Below are positions 31,607-40,942 of a stretch of 64,000 nt of DNA, one piece after another. The notes beneath the pieces are model-generated. The model worked only from the letters and a program-made list of their open reading frames with translations, ran no database searches and had not been told where the DNA came from. The position numbers were made by a program, and so were the translations under genes. Origin of the DNA: Variovorax paradoxus_P (GTDB taxonomy: Bacteria; Pseudomonadota; Gammaproteobacteria; Burkholderiales; Burkholderiaceae_C); NCBI RefSeq assembly GCF_050627025.1, contig NZ_CP192472.1. One strand, written 5' to 3'. How positions within the stretch are numbered: the first letter of the stretch is position 1; the number at the start of each line of letters is the position of its first letter.

Positions 31607-33460
31607 ATGATCAAGTTTCTCTTGCCCAGTCAGTTGGTTGCCGATGTACCCGAAGAGCCGGGTGCCAGCCCGTATGCGGGCGCCCTGAACGCGGCCTTTC
31701 GCGACGCTTATCCGTTGGTCAAGAGCGCTGCGTGGCGCTCGCTGCCCATCAGCCTCTTCGGTCTGCTGCCGTCGATCTTCCTGCTCCAGGTGTACGACCG
31801 CGTGCTGTCGCGCAGCGGCATCTCCACGCTCGCCGCGCTGGTGTGCGGCATTCTGTTTTTCCTGTGCATCGAGTTCTGGATGCGCTCGCGGCGTTCGCGC
31901 CTGCTGCGCAATGCGGGCGCCATCATCGACCACGGCGTGTCTGGCGCGTTGCTGAACTCGATGCTGAACCGCCCGCTGCGCGCGCTCGAGGCACGGCCGG
32001 CCTCGGTATGGCACCAGTTCTTTCGCGACGTGGCTTCCGTGCGCGGCACGGTCACCGGCGGCCTGGCGCAATCGATCTTCGATCTGCCAATGGCGATCTT
32101 CGCGCTGGTGGTGATCGGCATCGTTGCATTGCCAGTGTTGCCGGTGGTGGCCTTGTTTCTTGGCGTGATGGCGTTTCTGGCGTGGTGGTGGGCCGACGAG
32201 GTGCGCAGCGGCCGGGTCGAGGAAGTGCAACGTGGCCGCGGCCTCGACCGCATGACCTCGGAGATCTGCAATGCGCGCGAAACGCTCAAGACGCAGTCGA
32301 ACGACGGTCCCACCATCGAAATGTGGCGCCAGACCTACAACGCCTGGCTGAGCGAAAGCTTCAGCAAGAACGGCCAGATCGAATCCGCTCGCGACGGCAC
32401 CACGGTGCTGCTGACGGTCTTCTCGGTCATCGTGGTGACGGTGGGCGCTATTTCCGTCATGGAGCAGTGGATGACGGTGGGCGGCCTGGTCGCCTCGAAC
32501 ATGCTGGCCCTCAAGGCATTGCAGCCGGTGGCCGGCCTTGTCTCGAGCTGGCGTTCGCTGGCAGCCGCCAAAGAGGCCGCAAAGCGGCTAGAGAAAGTGC
32601 TTGCCGAGCCGGTCGAAAAGCCGCCGAGCGGCATGACGCTGCCGCAGCCGCTGGGCCGCGTCACGCTCAAGGACGTGAGCTTCAGCTTCACGGAAACCGC
32701 GCAGAAGCCGGTGCTCGAAAACGTCGATCTCGACATCGGGCCGGGCGGCCTGCATGTGATCGTAGGGCGCAACGGCGCCGGCAAGTCGACGCTGGTCAAG
32801 CTGCTTTCGGGCCTGTACACGCCCACGCGCGGCATCATCAGCATTGGCGAATACGACCTGTCGCAGTTCGGCCGCGAAGAGCTTTCGCGATGGATCAGCT
32901 ATCTCTCGCAAGAGGTGTACTGGTTTGGCGGCCCGCTGATCGACACCATGCGCCGCACGGCCCCGGGGCAGAGCGACGAGCAGGTGGTGGCGGCCTGCAA
33001 GCTCTCGGGCGCGCACGACTTCATCTCGAAGCTGCCCGATGGTTACCGCACCGTGGTGGGCGAAGGCGGCACCGGCTTTTCGGTCGGCGAGCGCCGCAAG
33101 CTGGCGCTGGCCATGAGCTTCTTGCGCAAGCCCTCGGTGCTGGTACTCGACGAGCCCAGCAACGACCTCGACTTTCAGAGCGAGCGAACCCTGCTTGCCA
33201 CGCTGCTCGCGGTGGCCAAGGTGCGCACCGTGGTGGTCGTCACGCATTCGCTGCGCATCGTCTCGGCCGCCACGGTGGTCTATCACGTCACGGGGCAGGG
33301 CAATGTCGAGCAGGGAACGGCTGCAGTGATGGTGCCGAAGCTCTTTGGCGTCAAGAAGGCGCTGGTGGCGTTGGGCGATCCGGCTGCGGCAGACGCGGAG
33401 GCCGATGCGCATCCGCATTCGCAGGGCGCAGCTGCAGCCGCGAACCGTTCGATGGCCTGA
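31607..33460 (+). CDS. Type I secretion ABC transporter (permease-ATPase)
   Basis: 617 residues from ATG 31607 (a TTG at 31562 would add 15). Six-span exporter domain at about 45-310 (SLPISLFGLLPSIFLLQVYD is the first span), ATPase domain from ~340. Walker A GRNGAGKST (387-395), Q-loop YLSQEV, signature FSVGERRKLAL (degenerate from LSGGQ), Walker B VLVLDEPSND, H-loop VVTHS. HlyB/PrtD/LapB class. No N-terminal C39 peptidase-like domain is present: only ~45 residues precede the first span. With the adaptor and outer-membrane gene following at short gaps it forms a complete type I system. The C-terminal tail is Ala/His-rich (DADAHPHSQGAAAA). Confidence 0.92.
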   Translation: MIKFLLPSQLVADVPEEPGASPYAGALNAAFRDAYPLVKSAAWRSLPISLFGLLPSIFLLQVYDRVLSRSGISTLAALVCGILFFLCIEFWMRSRRSRLLRNAGAIIDHGVSGALLNSMLNRPLRALEARPASVWHQFFRDVASVRGTVTGGLAQSIFDLPMAIFALVVIGIVALPVLPVVALFLGVMAFLAWWWADEVRSGRVEEVQRGRGLDRMTSEICNARETLKTQSNDGPTIEMWRQTYNAWLSESFSKNGQIESARDGTTVLLTVFSVIVVTVGAISVMEQWMTVGGLVASNMLALKALQPVAGLVSSWRSLAAAKEAAKRLEKVLAEPVEKPPSGMTLPQPLGRVTLKDVSFSFTETAQKPVLENVDLDIGPGGLHVIVGRNGAGKSTLVKLLSGLYTPTRGIISIGEYDLSQFGREELSRWISYLSQEVYWFGGPLIDTMRRTAPGQSDEQVVAACKLSGAHDFISKLPDGYRTVVGEGGTGFSVGERRKLALAMSFLRKPSVLVLDEPSNDLDFQSERTLLATLLAVAKVRTVVVVTHSLRIVSAATVVYHVTGQGNVEQGTAAVMVPKLFGVKKALVALGDPAAADAEADAHPHSQGAAAAANRSMA

Positions 33461-33505
33461 GCCGGGCAACGGAAGAGAAGAGCAATTGCAATTGGGAGCC
33501 GCGAT

Positions 33506-34822
33506 TTGAAATCAGATCTGCCGCAGATACTGCAGGACGAAGAGCACAAGCGCGCGGCGCGCGCCTCGCCCGAGGGGCGTCGCCGCCAGTGGGTCATCGG
33601 CAGCGTTGTGGCCGTGCTCGCTGTCGTCGGCCTGGGCTTTCCCATGGAAACAGTGGTGGTGGCACCCGGGCGCGTGATTCCGTCGGACCGCGTCAAGTCC
33701 ATCCAGCATCTGGAAGGCGGCATCGTCAGCAACGTGCTGGTGAAAGAAGGCGACCGCGTGAAGCAGGGGCAGTCGCTTGTCGAGATCGACCTTGGCGGCA
33801 GCGGCCTCAATTTTGAAGAGCTCACTGCGCGCTATGCGGCCACGCAAGCCACGCGCATCCGGCTCATTGCAGAGAGCCGCGGCAAGCCGCTCAAGCGCGA
33901 CAGCTTTGCGGCGGACATCGACGAGAGCGTGCTCGACGGCGAAACCGGTGCTTATGAGGCACGCGCGCTCGAGCAGCGCGGGGTGATGGCCGGCGCGGTG
34001 TCGGGGCTCGAGCAGGCGCGCAGCAAAGAGCTCGAGCAGCAGGCCAAGGTAAAGGGGCTGAACGACCGGCTGGCACTGATGCAGAAAGAGCTTGAAATCT
34101 CGGAGCAGCTGCTGTCCGAAAAACTGGTCGGCCAGGTCGAGGTGCTCGAAAAGCGCAGGCTGGTCGAAGGTGTGCGAAGCGAACTCGCGGTGGCACGCCA
34201 GGGCGCCATTTCGGCCAGCGCCGCCATCGCCGAGGCACAGGCCAAGATGGCCGAGGCGGAAGGGCGCTTTCGGCGGCGCGCCTCCGACGAACTGGCCACG
34301 GTAGAACGCCAGTTCGCAAGCCTGAGCGAAGACCTTGCGCGCGCGCGCACGCAGCGCTCCCGCACGATCGTCAAGGCGCCTGCGGACGGCATCGTCAAGG
34401 GGCTGCGCAGTGCCAGCCCGGGTTGGGTCATCAAGCCCGGCGAAGCCATCATGGAAGTGGTGCCCGACAAGGACGAGGTCATGATCGAGGCGCGCCTGAA
34501 TCCCAACGACCGCGGCTTTGTCGAAGTGGGGCAGGCGGCGCGCGTGAAGATCACCGCCTACGACTACCTGCGCTACGGTGCAATCGACGGCAAGGTCACG
34601 CTGGTGGCCGCCGATGCCGACCGCGATCCGGCCGTTGCCAATGCGGCGCCTTACTACCGCATCCTGGTCGGTACCGGGCAGGCCTATGTCGGGCACCAGG
34701 ACAACCGCGTCACCGCGGGCATGGAGTCCGAGGTCGACCTGAAGGTGGGAACCGATCCGTTCATCTGGTACATCCTTCGTCCGGTGCTCAAGCTGCGGCG
34801 CGAAGCCTTTCGCGAACCATGA
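33506..34822 (+). CDS. HlyD-type membrane fusion protein of type I secretion
   Basis: 438 residues. Start is TTG at 33506, supported by GGGAG 7 bases before; there is no ATG nearby. Short cytoplasmic part, one span at about 29-48 (VIGSVVAVLAVVGLGFPMET), lipoyl half-motif GRVIPSDRVKSIQHLEGGIV, a long coiled coil (~95-270, e.g. AKVKGLNDRLALMQKELEIS), second lipoyl half (TIVKAPADGIVKGLRSASPG) and beta-barrel with the family end MESEVDLKVGTDPFIWYILRPVLKLRREAFREP, the AprE/HlyD signature. Bridges the ABC protein and TolC. Its stop overlaps the outer-membrane gene (ATGA). Confidence 0.93.
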   Translation: MKSDLPQILQDEEHKRAARASPEGRRRQWVIGSVVAVLAVVGLGFPMETVVVAPGRVIPSDRVKSIQHLEGGIVSNVLVKEGDRVKQGQSLVEIDLGGSGLNFEELTARYAATQATRIRLIAESRGKPLKRDSFAADIDESVLDGETGAYEARALEQRGVMAGAVSGLEQARSKELEQQAKVKGLNDRLALMQKELEISEQLLSEKLVGQVEVLEKRRLVEGVRSELAVARQGAISASAAIAEAQAKMAEAEGRFRRRASDELATVERQFASLSEDLARARTQRSRTIVKAPADGIVKGLRSASPGWVIKPGEAIMEVVPDKDEVMIEARLNPNDRGFVEVGQAARVKITAYDYLRYGAIDGKVTLVAADADRDPAVANAAPYYRILVGTGQAYVGHQDNRVTAGMESEVDLKVGTDPFIWYILRPVLKLRREAFREP

Positions 34823-36375
34823 GGGCGCGCAAATCGGCAGGCCGGCGCCGCATGGGCCGCAGCGTTCTCCTTGCAGCACTGTGCGCCGGTTTTGCACTGC
34901 CTCCAGGCGCGGCAATCGCACAGGAGGAGGCGGCGCAGCTCGTTCCGGCGCGACGCCTTTCCACTCCGTCGATCGGTGCCGCAAGCTATGCCCAGCGCGT
35001 AAAGCAGGCGCTTGTCGCGCTCTCGCAGGAATACCCCGAAGTGCAGTCCGCGCAAGCGGCAGCCAACACCAGCAGCTTCGGCGTCGATGCAGCCAAGAAG
35101 GCGCGCTTTCCGCGCTTCAAGATGGGCACTGCGTCCGGCAACTACAACAGCGGCGCGGCCAACGCCAAGACCGAGAACTACACCGTACTCACAGCCGAAG
35201 CGCGCGTGAGCCTGATCGACGGCGGCGCCATGAGCGCCGCGGTGCGCGCGGCCGAGGCCGGCAACCAGGCCGACGACGAAGCGGTGGTGACCACGTCGCA
35301 AAAAGTGGTGCTCGATGCGTTGACCGCCTACCTGCAGGTGCAGCGCTTCGACCTGAAGAAGCAGATCGCGCGCAAGTCGACCGAGGTGGTGGCCGAGTTG
35401 TCGAAGGCCGAGGCCCGGCGTGTTGCGCTTGGCGCCGCCGGCGAGAACGACCTGAACATGGCGGCCGCGCGCCGCGCGAGCGTTGCCGCGCGTGAATCCG
35501 ACTTTCAGGCGCAGCGCGACGAGGCGCTCGCCAAGTTCAACACCTACTTCAAGTTCACGCCCGCCACCGACTCGCTGCCCGTGCTCGCGGCGCCCGCGTT
35601 CTGGCGCATTGCGTCGCAGGAAGAAGCCCTGCGCCGCGCCGAAGAGCGCAGCACTGAAATTGCCGAGGCCAAGGGGCGCGTTGCGAAAGCCCAGGCGCTT
35701 GTCGACCAGCAGGAGGCCAGCATCTACCCCACGGTGGATGCGGTGCTGGTCAAGAGCAAGGACCCGCGCGGCGTGTCGCCGCAAGACCCGACGCGCGCGG
35801 CCTTCGAGCTCAACTGGAACTTCGGCAACGGCTTCGACCGGCAACTGCGCCTGAAGTCGGCACTGGCCGAAGTGGCCAACCAGGAAGCCAAGCTCGAAGG
35901 CGTGAAGCTCAACCTGCTGGAGCTCACGTCGGCCTCATGGGCGCGCACGGTTTCTGGCCGCGAGCGCGAGCGCCAGTTGATGGAAGCCGTGAGCACTTCA
36001 GGCCAGGCCTTTCGCGGCCGGCGCCGCCTGATGGAGTTCGGCCGCGAGACCCTGCCCGCCGTGCTCGACGCGCAGCTGGACTACTACAACCTGCTGTTCG
36101 ACTATGTCGATGCCGTGTTCGACCTGCGCATTTCCGAACTGCGGCTGGCGCGCACCACCGGAGAATTGCGCATCGACCCTGACGCAAGCAACGCATGGAT
36201 CGATCGCATCTTCGGCCCACCCAGCCGGCCCGCCCTGAGCGACGACGGCCTGCTGACGGCGCTGTGCATCTCGAGCAACGCAAGCTGCGCGAGCGAACCG
36301 GTGGTCGACCGCGGCGCTGCGGCGGTTGCATCGAATCCGCCGCTGCGCCGGTCCACACGCCTGGCAGAGCGCTGA
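34819..36375 (+). CDS. TolC-family outer-membrane channel of type I secretion
   Basis: 518 residues from the ATG at 34819 inside the adaptor stop. Signal peptide MRARKSAGRRRMGRSVLLAA with cleavage after AIA. Two coiled repeats: first VKQALVALSQEYPEVQSAQA ... VLDALTAYLQVQRFDLKKQI, second RSTEIAEAKGRVAKAQALVD ... VLDAQLDYYNLLFDYVDAVFDLRISELRLARTTGEL, the LapE/AggA-type end. C-terminal ~60 residues after GEL are a Ser/Ala/Arg-rich tail not seen in TolC (two Cys: LCISSNASCASE). Convergent with the sigma-54 activator gene with only 13 bases between. Confidence 0.92.
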   Translation: MRARKSAGRRRMGRSVLLAALCAGFALPPGAAIAQEEAAQLVPARRLSTPSIGAASYAQRVKQALVALSQEYPEVQSAQAAANTSSFGVDAAKKARFPRFKMGTASGNYNSGAANAKTENYTVLTAEARVSLIDGGAMSAAVRAAEAGNQADDEAVVTTSQKVVLDALTAYLQVQRFDLKKQIARKSTEVVAELSKAEARRVALGAAGENDLNMAAARRASVAARESDFQAQRDEALAKFNTYFKFTPATDSLPVLAAPAFWRIASQEEALRRAEERSTEIAEAKGRVAKAQALVDQQEASIYPTVDAVLVKSKDPRGVSPQDPTRAAFELNWNFGNGFDRQLRLKSALAEVANQEAKLEGVKLNLLELTSASWARTVSGRERERQLMEAVSTSGQAFRGRRRLMEFGRETLPAVLDAQLDYYNLLFDYVDAVFDLRISELRLARTTGELRIDPDASNAWIDRIFGPPSRPALSDDGLLTALCISSNASCASEPVVDRGAAAVASNPPLRRSTRLAER

Positions 36376-36388
36376 GCAGGCGAAGGGC

Positions 36389-37816
36389 TCAGGCGTCTTC
36401 GGGAATGCCCGGCTCTCCGTCGAGAATCTGGTACTTGCGCATCTTTTCCCATAGCACCTTGCGGCTGATGCCCAGATGCTGGGCGGTGTCCTGGCGCTTC
36501 CAGTCGTTGATCTCCAGCGCCGCAATGATGCGGTTGCGCTCGCTGCCGTTCCATCCCTTGCGCTCGCCGTTGCCGTCGGGCGCCATGCCGCTGGCGCCTG
36601 CGCCGTACCCGTTTCTTTCGGCCGGGTTTGCAGAAGGCGTCGGCGTGCCGCGCGTGAGTGCAATGGCTCGCTGAATGAGGTTCTGGTCCCATGAATGCAG
36701 CTGCCGCGCAATCACCCCCACGCGCTCGGCCAGGTTGCGCAGCTGCCGCACATTGCCGGGAAAGTACGTTTCGGCAACCGCATCGCTCAGCCAGTGCGGT
36801 GTTTCACCCAAGGCCTCGAGTTCATCGCCCAGCACATTGCCAAGCAGCGCCTTGAAGATGGCGATCTTGTCGATTTCGCCGCGCTCCTCGAGGCTGGGCA
36901 CATGCAGCTCGATCACCGCAAGCCGGTAGAACAGGTCTGCGCGAAACTCTCCGTTTGCCACCATTTCGCGCAGGTTGCGGTTGGTGGCGGCCACCAGCCG
37001 AAAGTCGACCCGGACAGGCGCGGTGGCACCGAGGCGCGTGACTGCGTTGTCTTCCAGCACGCGCAGCAGCTTGACCTGCTGGTACTTCGGCAGGTCGCCA
37101 ATCTCGTCGAGAAACAGCGTGCCGCCCGTGGCCTGCTCGAAATAGCCGCGATGCGCATGCACGGCGCCGGTGAACGAGCCCTTGGTATGTCCGAAGAAAA
37201 GCGATTCGAACAGGCCATCGGGAATTGCGCCGCAGTTCACCGCCACGAAAGCGCCTTTGCTGTAGTGCTGGTGCCCCAGGTGCAGTTGCTGTGCAATGCG
37301 CTCCTTGCCCACACCGGTCTCGCCGCGCACCAGCACGCTGTGGTTGCAATCGGCGAATGCCCCCACTTCGGCCAGCAGCGACTTCATCGCGTCCGAATGC
37401 GCCACCAGCACGTCGGGGGCCTGCGGAGCGATGTCGCGTGCGCGCAGCTGCCGCACCAGCTTTGCCACCATGGTGCGCAGCTCTGCGCAGGTGAAGTCGT
37501 ACGGCAGAACGTGAAGGTATTCGGGCGGATAGGTGCGCGAGTCGCGCTCGCGCGACCCCGCTGCCACCCAGATTACCGGCATGCCTTGCAGCAGTTCGGT
37601 CGCGTGGGCCAGGCCGCCGCCGTCTATCACCGTCACGCTGATGATTGCCACCGAAGGCCGAAGCGCCGTGCCGCGCTCCTGCTGCGGCGGCGGCATGCCG
37701 TCGGCGCGGATCACCTCCACGTCGAAGCTCGCCATGCACCGGGCGATGCGGTCGAGGATGTCGGCCTTGCCTTCCCAGACAAAGAGGTCGAGTTCGTCGA
37801 AGTTGGGAGCGCTCAT
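36389..37816 (-). CDS. VpsR-like sigma-54-dependent activator (enhancer-binding protein)
   Basis: 475 residues from the ATG at 37816. Residues 1-125: degenerate receiver-like domain without clear phospho-acceptor set (FDELDLFVWEGKADILDRIA; SVAIISVTVIDGGG). 145-380: AAA+ sigma-54 activation domain with Walker A GETGVGKE (165-172), the sigma-54 contact loop GSFTGA (213-218; canonical GAFTGA), Walker B LFLDEIGDL (234-242) and R-fingers. ~440-470: Fis-type HTH (IIAALEINDWKRQDTAQHLG). Layout equals VpsR of Vibrio, a c-di-GMP-responsive biofilm regulator. It is the last gene of the Tad operon, 19 bases behind tadG. Probable target: the sigma-54 promoter at 24724-24740. Confidence 0.9.
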   Translation of the reverse strand: MSAPNFDELDLFVWEGKADILDRIARCMASFDVEVIRADGMPPPQQERGTALRPSVAIISVTVIDGGGLAHATELLQGMPVIWVAAGSRERDSRTYPPEYLHVLPYDFTCAELRTMVAKLVRQLRARDIAPQAPDVLVAHSDAMKSLLAEVGAFADCNHSVLVRGETGVGKERIAQQLHLGHQHYSKGAFVAVNCGAIPDGLFESLFFGHTKGSFTGAVHAHRGYFEQATGGTLFLDEIGDLPKYQQVKLLRVLEDNAVTRLGATAPVRVDFRLVAATNRNLREMVANGEFRADLFYRLAVIELHVPSLEERGEIDKIAIFKALLGNVLGDELEALGETPHWLSDAVAETYFPGNVRQLRNLAERVGVIARQLHSWDQNLIQRAIALTRGTPTPSANPAERNGYGAGASGMAPDGNGERKGWNGSERNRIIAALEINDWKRQDTAQHLGISRKVLWEKMRKYQILDGEPGIPEDA

Positions 37817-37835
37817 GGGAACAATAGCTTGAGTG

Positions 37836-39926
37836 TTAGTACACCAACTCCGCGCCAGCCTTGCATGAAAGACGGGCGCCGACTTCGGCATCGGCAAGAT
37901 CAATGCCCAGGTTATTCAGCAACGACCCCAGGAGCGAATTGACGACCGAGGAGATGAGAGGCGCGATGAGGGTCTTGAGCAACGAAAAAACCGCGGTGGC
38001 GGCTGCATCCGTCGTGCTCAATATGGCGCCGAGCAAGCCTGTCGATGCATTGGGACCATACAGATTGAGTTGAAGGCCGTTGACGACGCCGGTCAGCAGG
38101 CCGGCTACGTTGTTCGTGGCAGAGGTCGAGAGATACGTTTGTGCGGGCGCCGCGGTGTCGTCCAGTTCTTTCAGGAGCCCGGGCGCGGAGGAATGGAAAA
38201 GCAATGAATCGGTGCTGCCGCCAAGGGGGCCGGAGTCGACCGCGAGGCCGATGCCCCCGCCACCAAAAGCCGTGCGCTGCGCCGTCGCCTTCTGAGTGGT
38301 CCATGTGCCGTTCGGTTGCAAATACTCTTGCACACTGCCAACGCACACTCCGAGGACCACAACGGTGCAGGTTTTTCTTGTCTGGATCGTGCCGATGTCG
38401 ATCAGCGGAATGGGTTCCACGATGGGCGGAGGGGACGACGATGAAAAAACCTTGGACTTTGCATCTGCCGCGCTGGTGCCCATTTTTCCGATGCGCAACG
38501 TCGCAATACTGGTTGTCGCGTTTGCCCAGAGCTTCCTGTCGGCGTTGTTGGTGCAGTCGTAGTCCGTCACGTAGGCTGCGGCCGAAGCAACGTCGATGCT
38601 GATGTCGATTCGAATGGGCAGCGGCAATGCCTTGACATCCGCGATTTCGGTTTTGGCGGGGGTGTGGCAATTGACCGCAATGACGGCGCAGCTCCCTGGC
38701 GGGGTAAGGTCGATGATGGAACCAAGGATCGAGACCAGGGCAGAGGTCAGCGAAGTCAGTGCGTTCAACAGGCCGCTGATCAACGTTGTCAGCAGCTGCC
38801 CGGCTGCACCGATGTTTGTTGAAACAAGTGCTCGAACCTGTGCAGTTCGAACATAAATCTTGTTCGGCCCCAGCGGATCGATTTTTGCCAGCTCAGGATT
38901 GCCGACGGCAGAAAACTGCGGCGGCTCTATCACCTTGATGCTGGCGGTGACCCCGGCAAGATTCAAATCCGCAGCAACGCCGTTCTTGCCGTTGGCCGCC
39001 TGGACCACACCCTGCAGCAACTGAAAAAGCTGGATGCTGGTGTCCAGCCCCGCGGCATCGGTGCCGGATTGAACGCCGAGCAGGTCACCCAGTTGCAGCA
39101 ACGGCTGGGCCGCAGCGGCATTGGCTGCAACCCTCAGCAGGGTGAGCGCATCCACGGCCGCCTGGGCCGTGCCTCCGCTGCGCTGCAGCGCATTGATCAT
39201 GGCCTGCAGCAGCGTGCCGACCGAAACATTGGTGGCCAGAACCTCGTCGTACTTGCCGGCGCCAATGCCCAACTGCAGCGCCAGCTCGTCGAGAAAGCCC
39301 AGCAGCTTGAGGTCGGTGTTGATCAATCCGTTCCAACCCACCGCGTCGAGGTTGAGGCTGCCGCCGAGCAGCCCGCCGAACACCGAGTTGAGGATGGGCG
39401 ACTGCGTGCTGTCCACGCTCAGAAGCGTGCTGCGAATACTCAATGCCGCCAGCGGGTGCTTCAGGGCCGCGATGGCATCGACGCCGATGGCCCGGGGTGC
39501 GTTGCCGGGAATGCCTGCGAGCACCAGCGCCGGCGTCCTGTTGATGGTGACTCGCACCGCGTTCAGTTTCTGGCCGCTCTCCGGCGGGCCGAAGTGAGGC
39601 GCGCTTGGCCTGGACAAGGGGTTCCAATGGCCGCACGCCACGCTGTCTGCCGCAATGGCCGCCAGGCCTGGCGGGAGGTTGAGCGCCGCATTGGCAATTG
39701 CAGCCGCTGTTGCGGTTGTGCAGCTCTCCGCTTCAAGCGCCTGCGCACCGGCAAGCGCGGCAAGGTCGGCCGTCTTCTGGAGTTCGCGCTTTACGAAGAA
39801 CATGTAGCCGAGTTCGACGCCGACGAGCACGATGACCAGGAGGCTCAACGCGATGGCCGATGTAATGACGACCGACCCTCCTTGCCGCCGTGCTGTGCTT
39901 CGTTTGAATGCGTGCATCGTTCGCAT
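37836..39926 (-). CDS. tadG: TadG-like pilus assembly protein
   Basis: 696 residues. Residues 1-60 hold a prepilin-like start and one span (GGSVVITSAIALSLLVIVLVGVELGYMFFVKRELQKTADLAALAGAQALE), the Tad_N/TadE-like signature with the Asp/Ala helix. The long rest is periplasmic and Leu/Gly/Ala-rich with LLxxLI repeats (LISGLLNALTSLTSALVSIL) and several Cys pairs. Longer than most TadG. Start ATG 39926 or 39917; no clear ribosome site, 4 bases after the previous stop, so translation is coupled. Confidence 0.85.
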   Translation of the reverse strand: MRTMHAFKRSTARRQGGSVVITSAIALSLLVIVLVGVELGYMFFVKRELQKTADLAALAGAQALEAESCTTATAAAIANAALNLPPGLAAIAADSVACGHWNPLSRPSAPHFGPPESGQKLNAVRVTINRTPALVLAGIPGNAPRAIGVDAIAALKHPLAALSIRSTLLSVDSTQSPILNSVFGGLLGGSLNLDAVGWNGLINTDLKLLGFLDELALQLGIGAGKYDEVLATNVSVGTLLQAMINALQRSGGTAQAAVDALTLLRVAANAAAAQPLLQLGDLLGVQSGTDAAGLDTSIQLFQLLQGVVQAANGKNGVAADLNLAGVTASIKVIEPPQFSAVGNPELAKIDPLGPNKIYVRTAQVRALVSTNIGAAGQLLTTLISGLLNALTSLTSALVSILGSIIDLTPPGSCAVIAVNCHTPAKTEIADVKALPLPIRIDISIDVASAAAYVTDYDCTNNADRKLWANATTSIATLRIGKMGTSAADAKSKVFSSSSPPPIVEPIPLIDIGTIQTRKTCTVVVLGVCVGSVQEYLQPNGTWTTQKATAQRTAFGGGGIGLAVDSGPLGGSTDSLLFHSSAPGLLKELDDTAAPAQTYLSTSATNNVAGLLTGVVNGLQLNLYGPNASTGLLGAILSTTDAAATAVFSLLKTLIAPLISSVVNSLLGSLLNNLGIDLADAEVGARLSCKAGAELVY

Positions 39927-39930
39927 CGGT

Positions 39931-40425
39931 CTACGAAGGGGCTCTGGCGGTGGTGGCCTTGCCGAGCAGGCGCTCGGGCATCCAGCTTGCGGTAAGCGGA
40001 ACCGGCGGCAGCAGCGGATTGGCCCGGTAGGGGTAAGTGACCTTCACCGCGATCGTTCCAGGCGAGACGGTCACTTCAGGAGGAATGTCCGCCATCTTTG
40101 CGCGAAGCCATGTCTCTTTTGTCGACGGTACATTGCCTGCTGCAGCAGGGGTGATCATCGAGAGTGCGAGCGACCGGTAGATGGCTGTTCGAACATTGGC
40201 CTGCAGGTCGGCGGCCGGCGTGTCGCTTCGAAAGGTTTGCGCGGCTCTTGCGCCGTCTTCCGCTGCGCGTGAGACCACTTGCTGCACATAGAGAACGCCG
40301 CAGAAGGTCACGAGCCCGTAGATGCCGAGAAACAGAACGCTGAACACGAGCGCGAACTCGATCGCGGCAACGCCGTGCTGTTGGCGGGAAGCGGCCTTTT
40401 CGAGCCGTGGGCGGCCGGGCCTCAC
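39931..40425 (-). CDS. tadE: TadE-like pseudopilin
   Basis: 164 residues. QQHGVAAIEFALVFSVLFLGIYGLVTF is the TadE hallmark: Gly then hydrophobic stretch with Glu at +5 of the processed end, cut by TadV. Then the VQQVVSRAAEDGARAAQ helix typical of the family and a periplasmic domain. Minor pseudopilin of the Flp pilus. Overlaps its upstream neighbour by 4 bases. Confidence 0.88.
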   Translation of the reverse strand: MRPGRPRLEKAASRQQHGVAAIEFALVFSVLFLGIYGLVTFCGVLYVQQVVSRAAEDGARAAQTFRSDTPAADLQANVRTAIYRSLALSMITPAAAGNVPSTKETWLRAKMADIPPEVTVSPGTIAVKVTYPYRANPLLPPVPLTASWMPERLLGKATTARAPS

Positions 40426-40910
40426 AACGACCTTCCGTCGAGCAGCATGCTGGCCTTGCCCGCAATGCGCTCAGGCAGGGCAAAGGCGGGAAAGACCGGA
40501 AACAGCTGGTCGATTCCGGTGACGGTCACTGTCACCATCATCTGGCAGCGGGTGTTCCATTCGGGGCCGCATGGCGGCGTCGCTTGCGAGCAGGTGTCTT
40601 CTGTTGCCGTACAGATTGCCGCGACGACGTTGCGGGTGGTTTTGAGCCCGGCGGGCAGCCAGTCGGTGCGCTGGACCGCAACGGTGCTTGCTTCCGTTCT
40701 GCGGCTGTTCAGCGTGGCCTGGTACCGCAGGCCTGCACGCGCACCGTCTTCCGCCGCGTTCTGCAAGCTCATGCGCATGGCCAGCAAGAAGCCATAGCAG
40801 ATTACCGCGTAGAGCAGCGCAAAGACAATGAGGAACACGAACGCAAACTCGATCGCGTACACGCCGCGTTGGGCGTGCCCGGGTTTGGCGTGCGTGCGTA
40901 TTTGGGTCAT
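40422..40910 (-). CDS. TadE/TadF-like pseudopilin
   Basis: 162 residues, paralogous to the TadE next to it: RGVYAIEFAFVFLIVFALLYAVI has the prepilin-like cleavage region with the Glu, then MRMSLQNAAEDGARAGLRYQ. Periplasmic part carries four Cys (CTATEDTCSQATPPCGPEWNTRC in shorter pieces: CTATEDTC, PPCGPE, TRC), likely disulfides. Probably TadF in function. Confidence 0.83.
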   Translation of the reverse strand: MTQIRTHAKPGHAQRGVYAIEFAFVFLIVFALLYAVICYGFLLAMRMSLQNAAEDGARAGLRYQATLNSRRTEASTVAVQRTDWLPAGLKTTRNVVAAICTATEDTCSQATPPCGPEWNTRCQMMVTVTVTGIDQLFPVFPAFALPERIAGKASMLLDGRSL

Positions 40911-40942
40911 GGTTCCTGGTGCGCGGCGAAGATGGCACGGGG

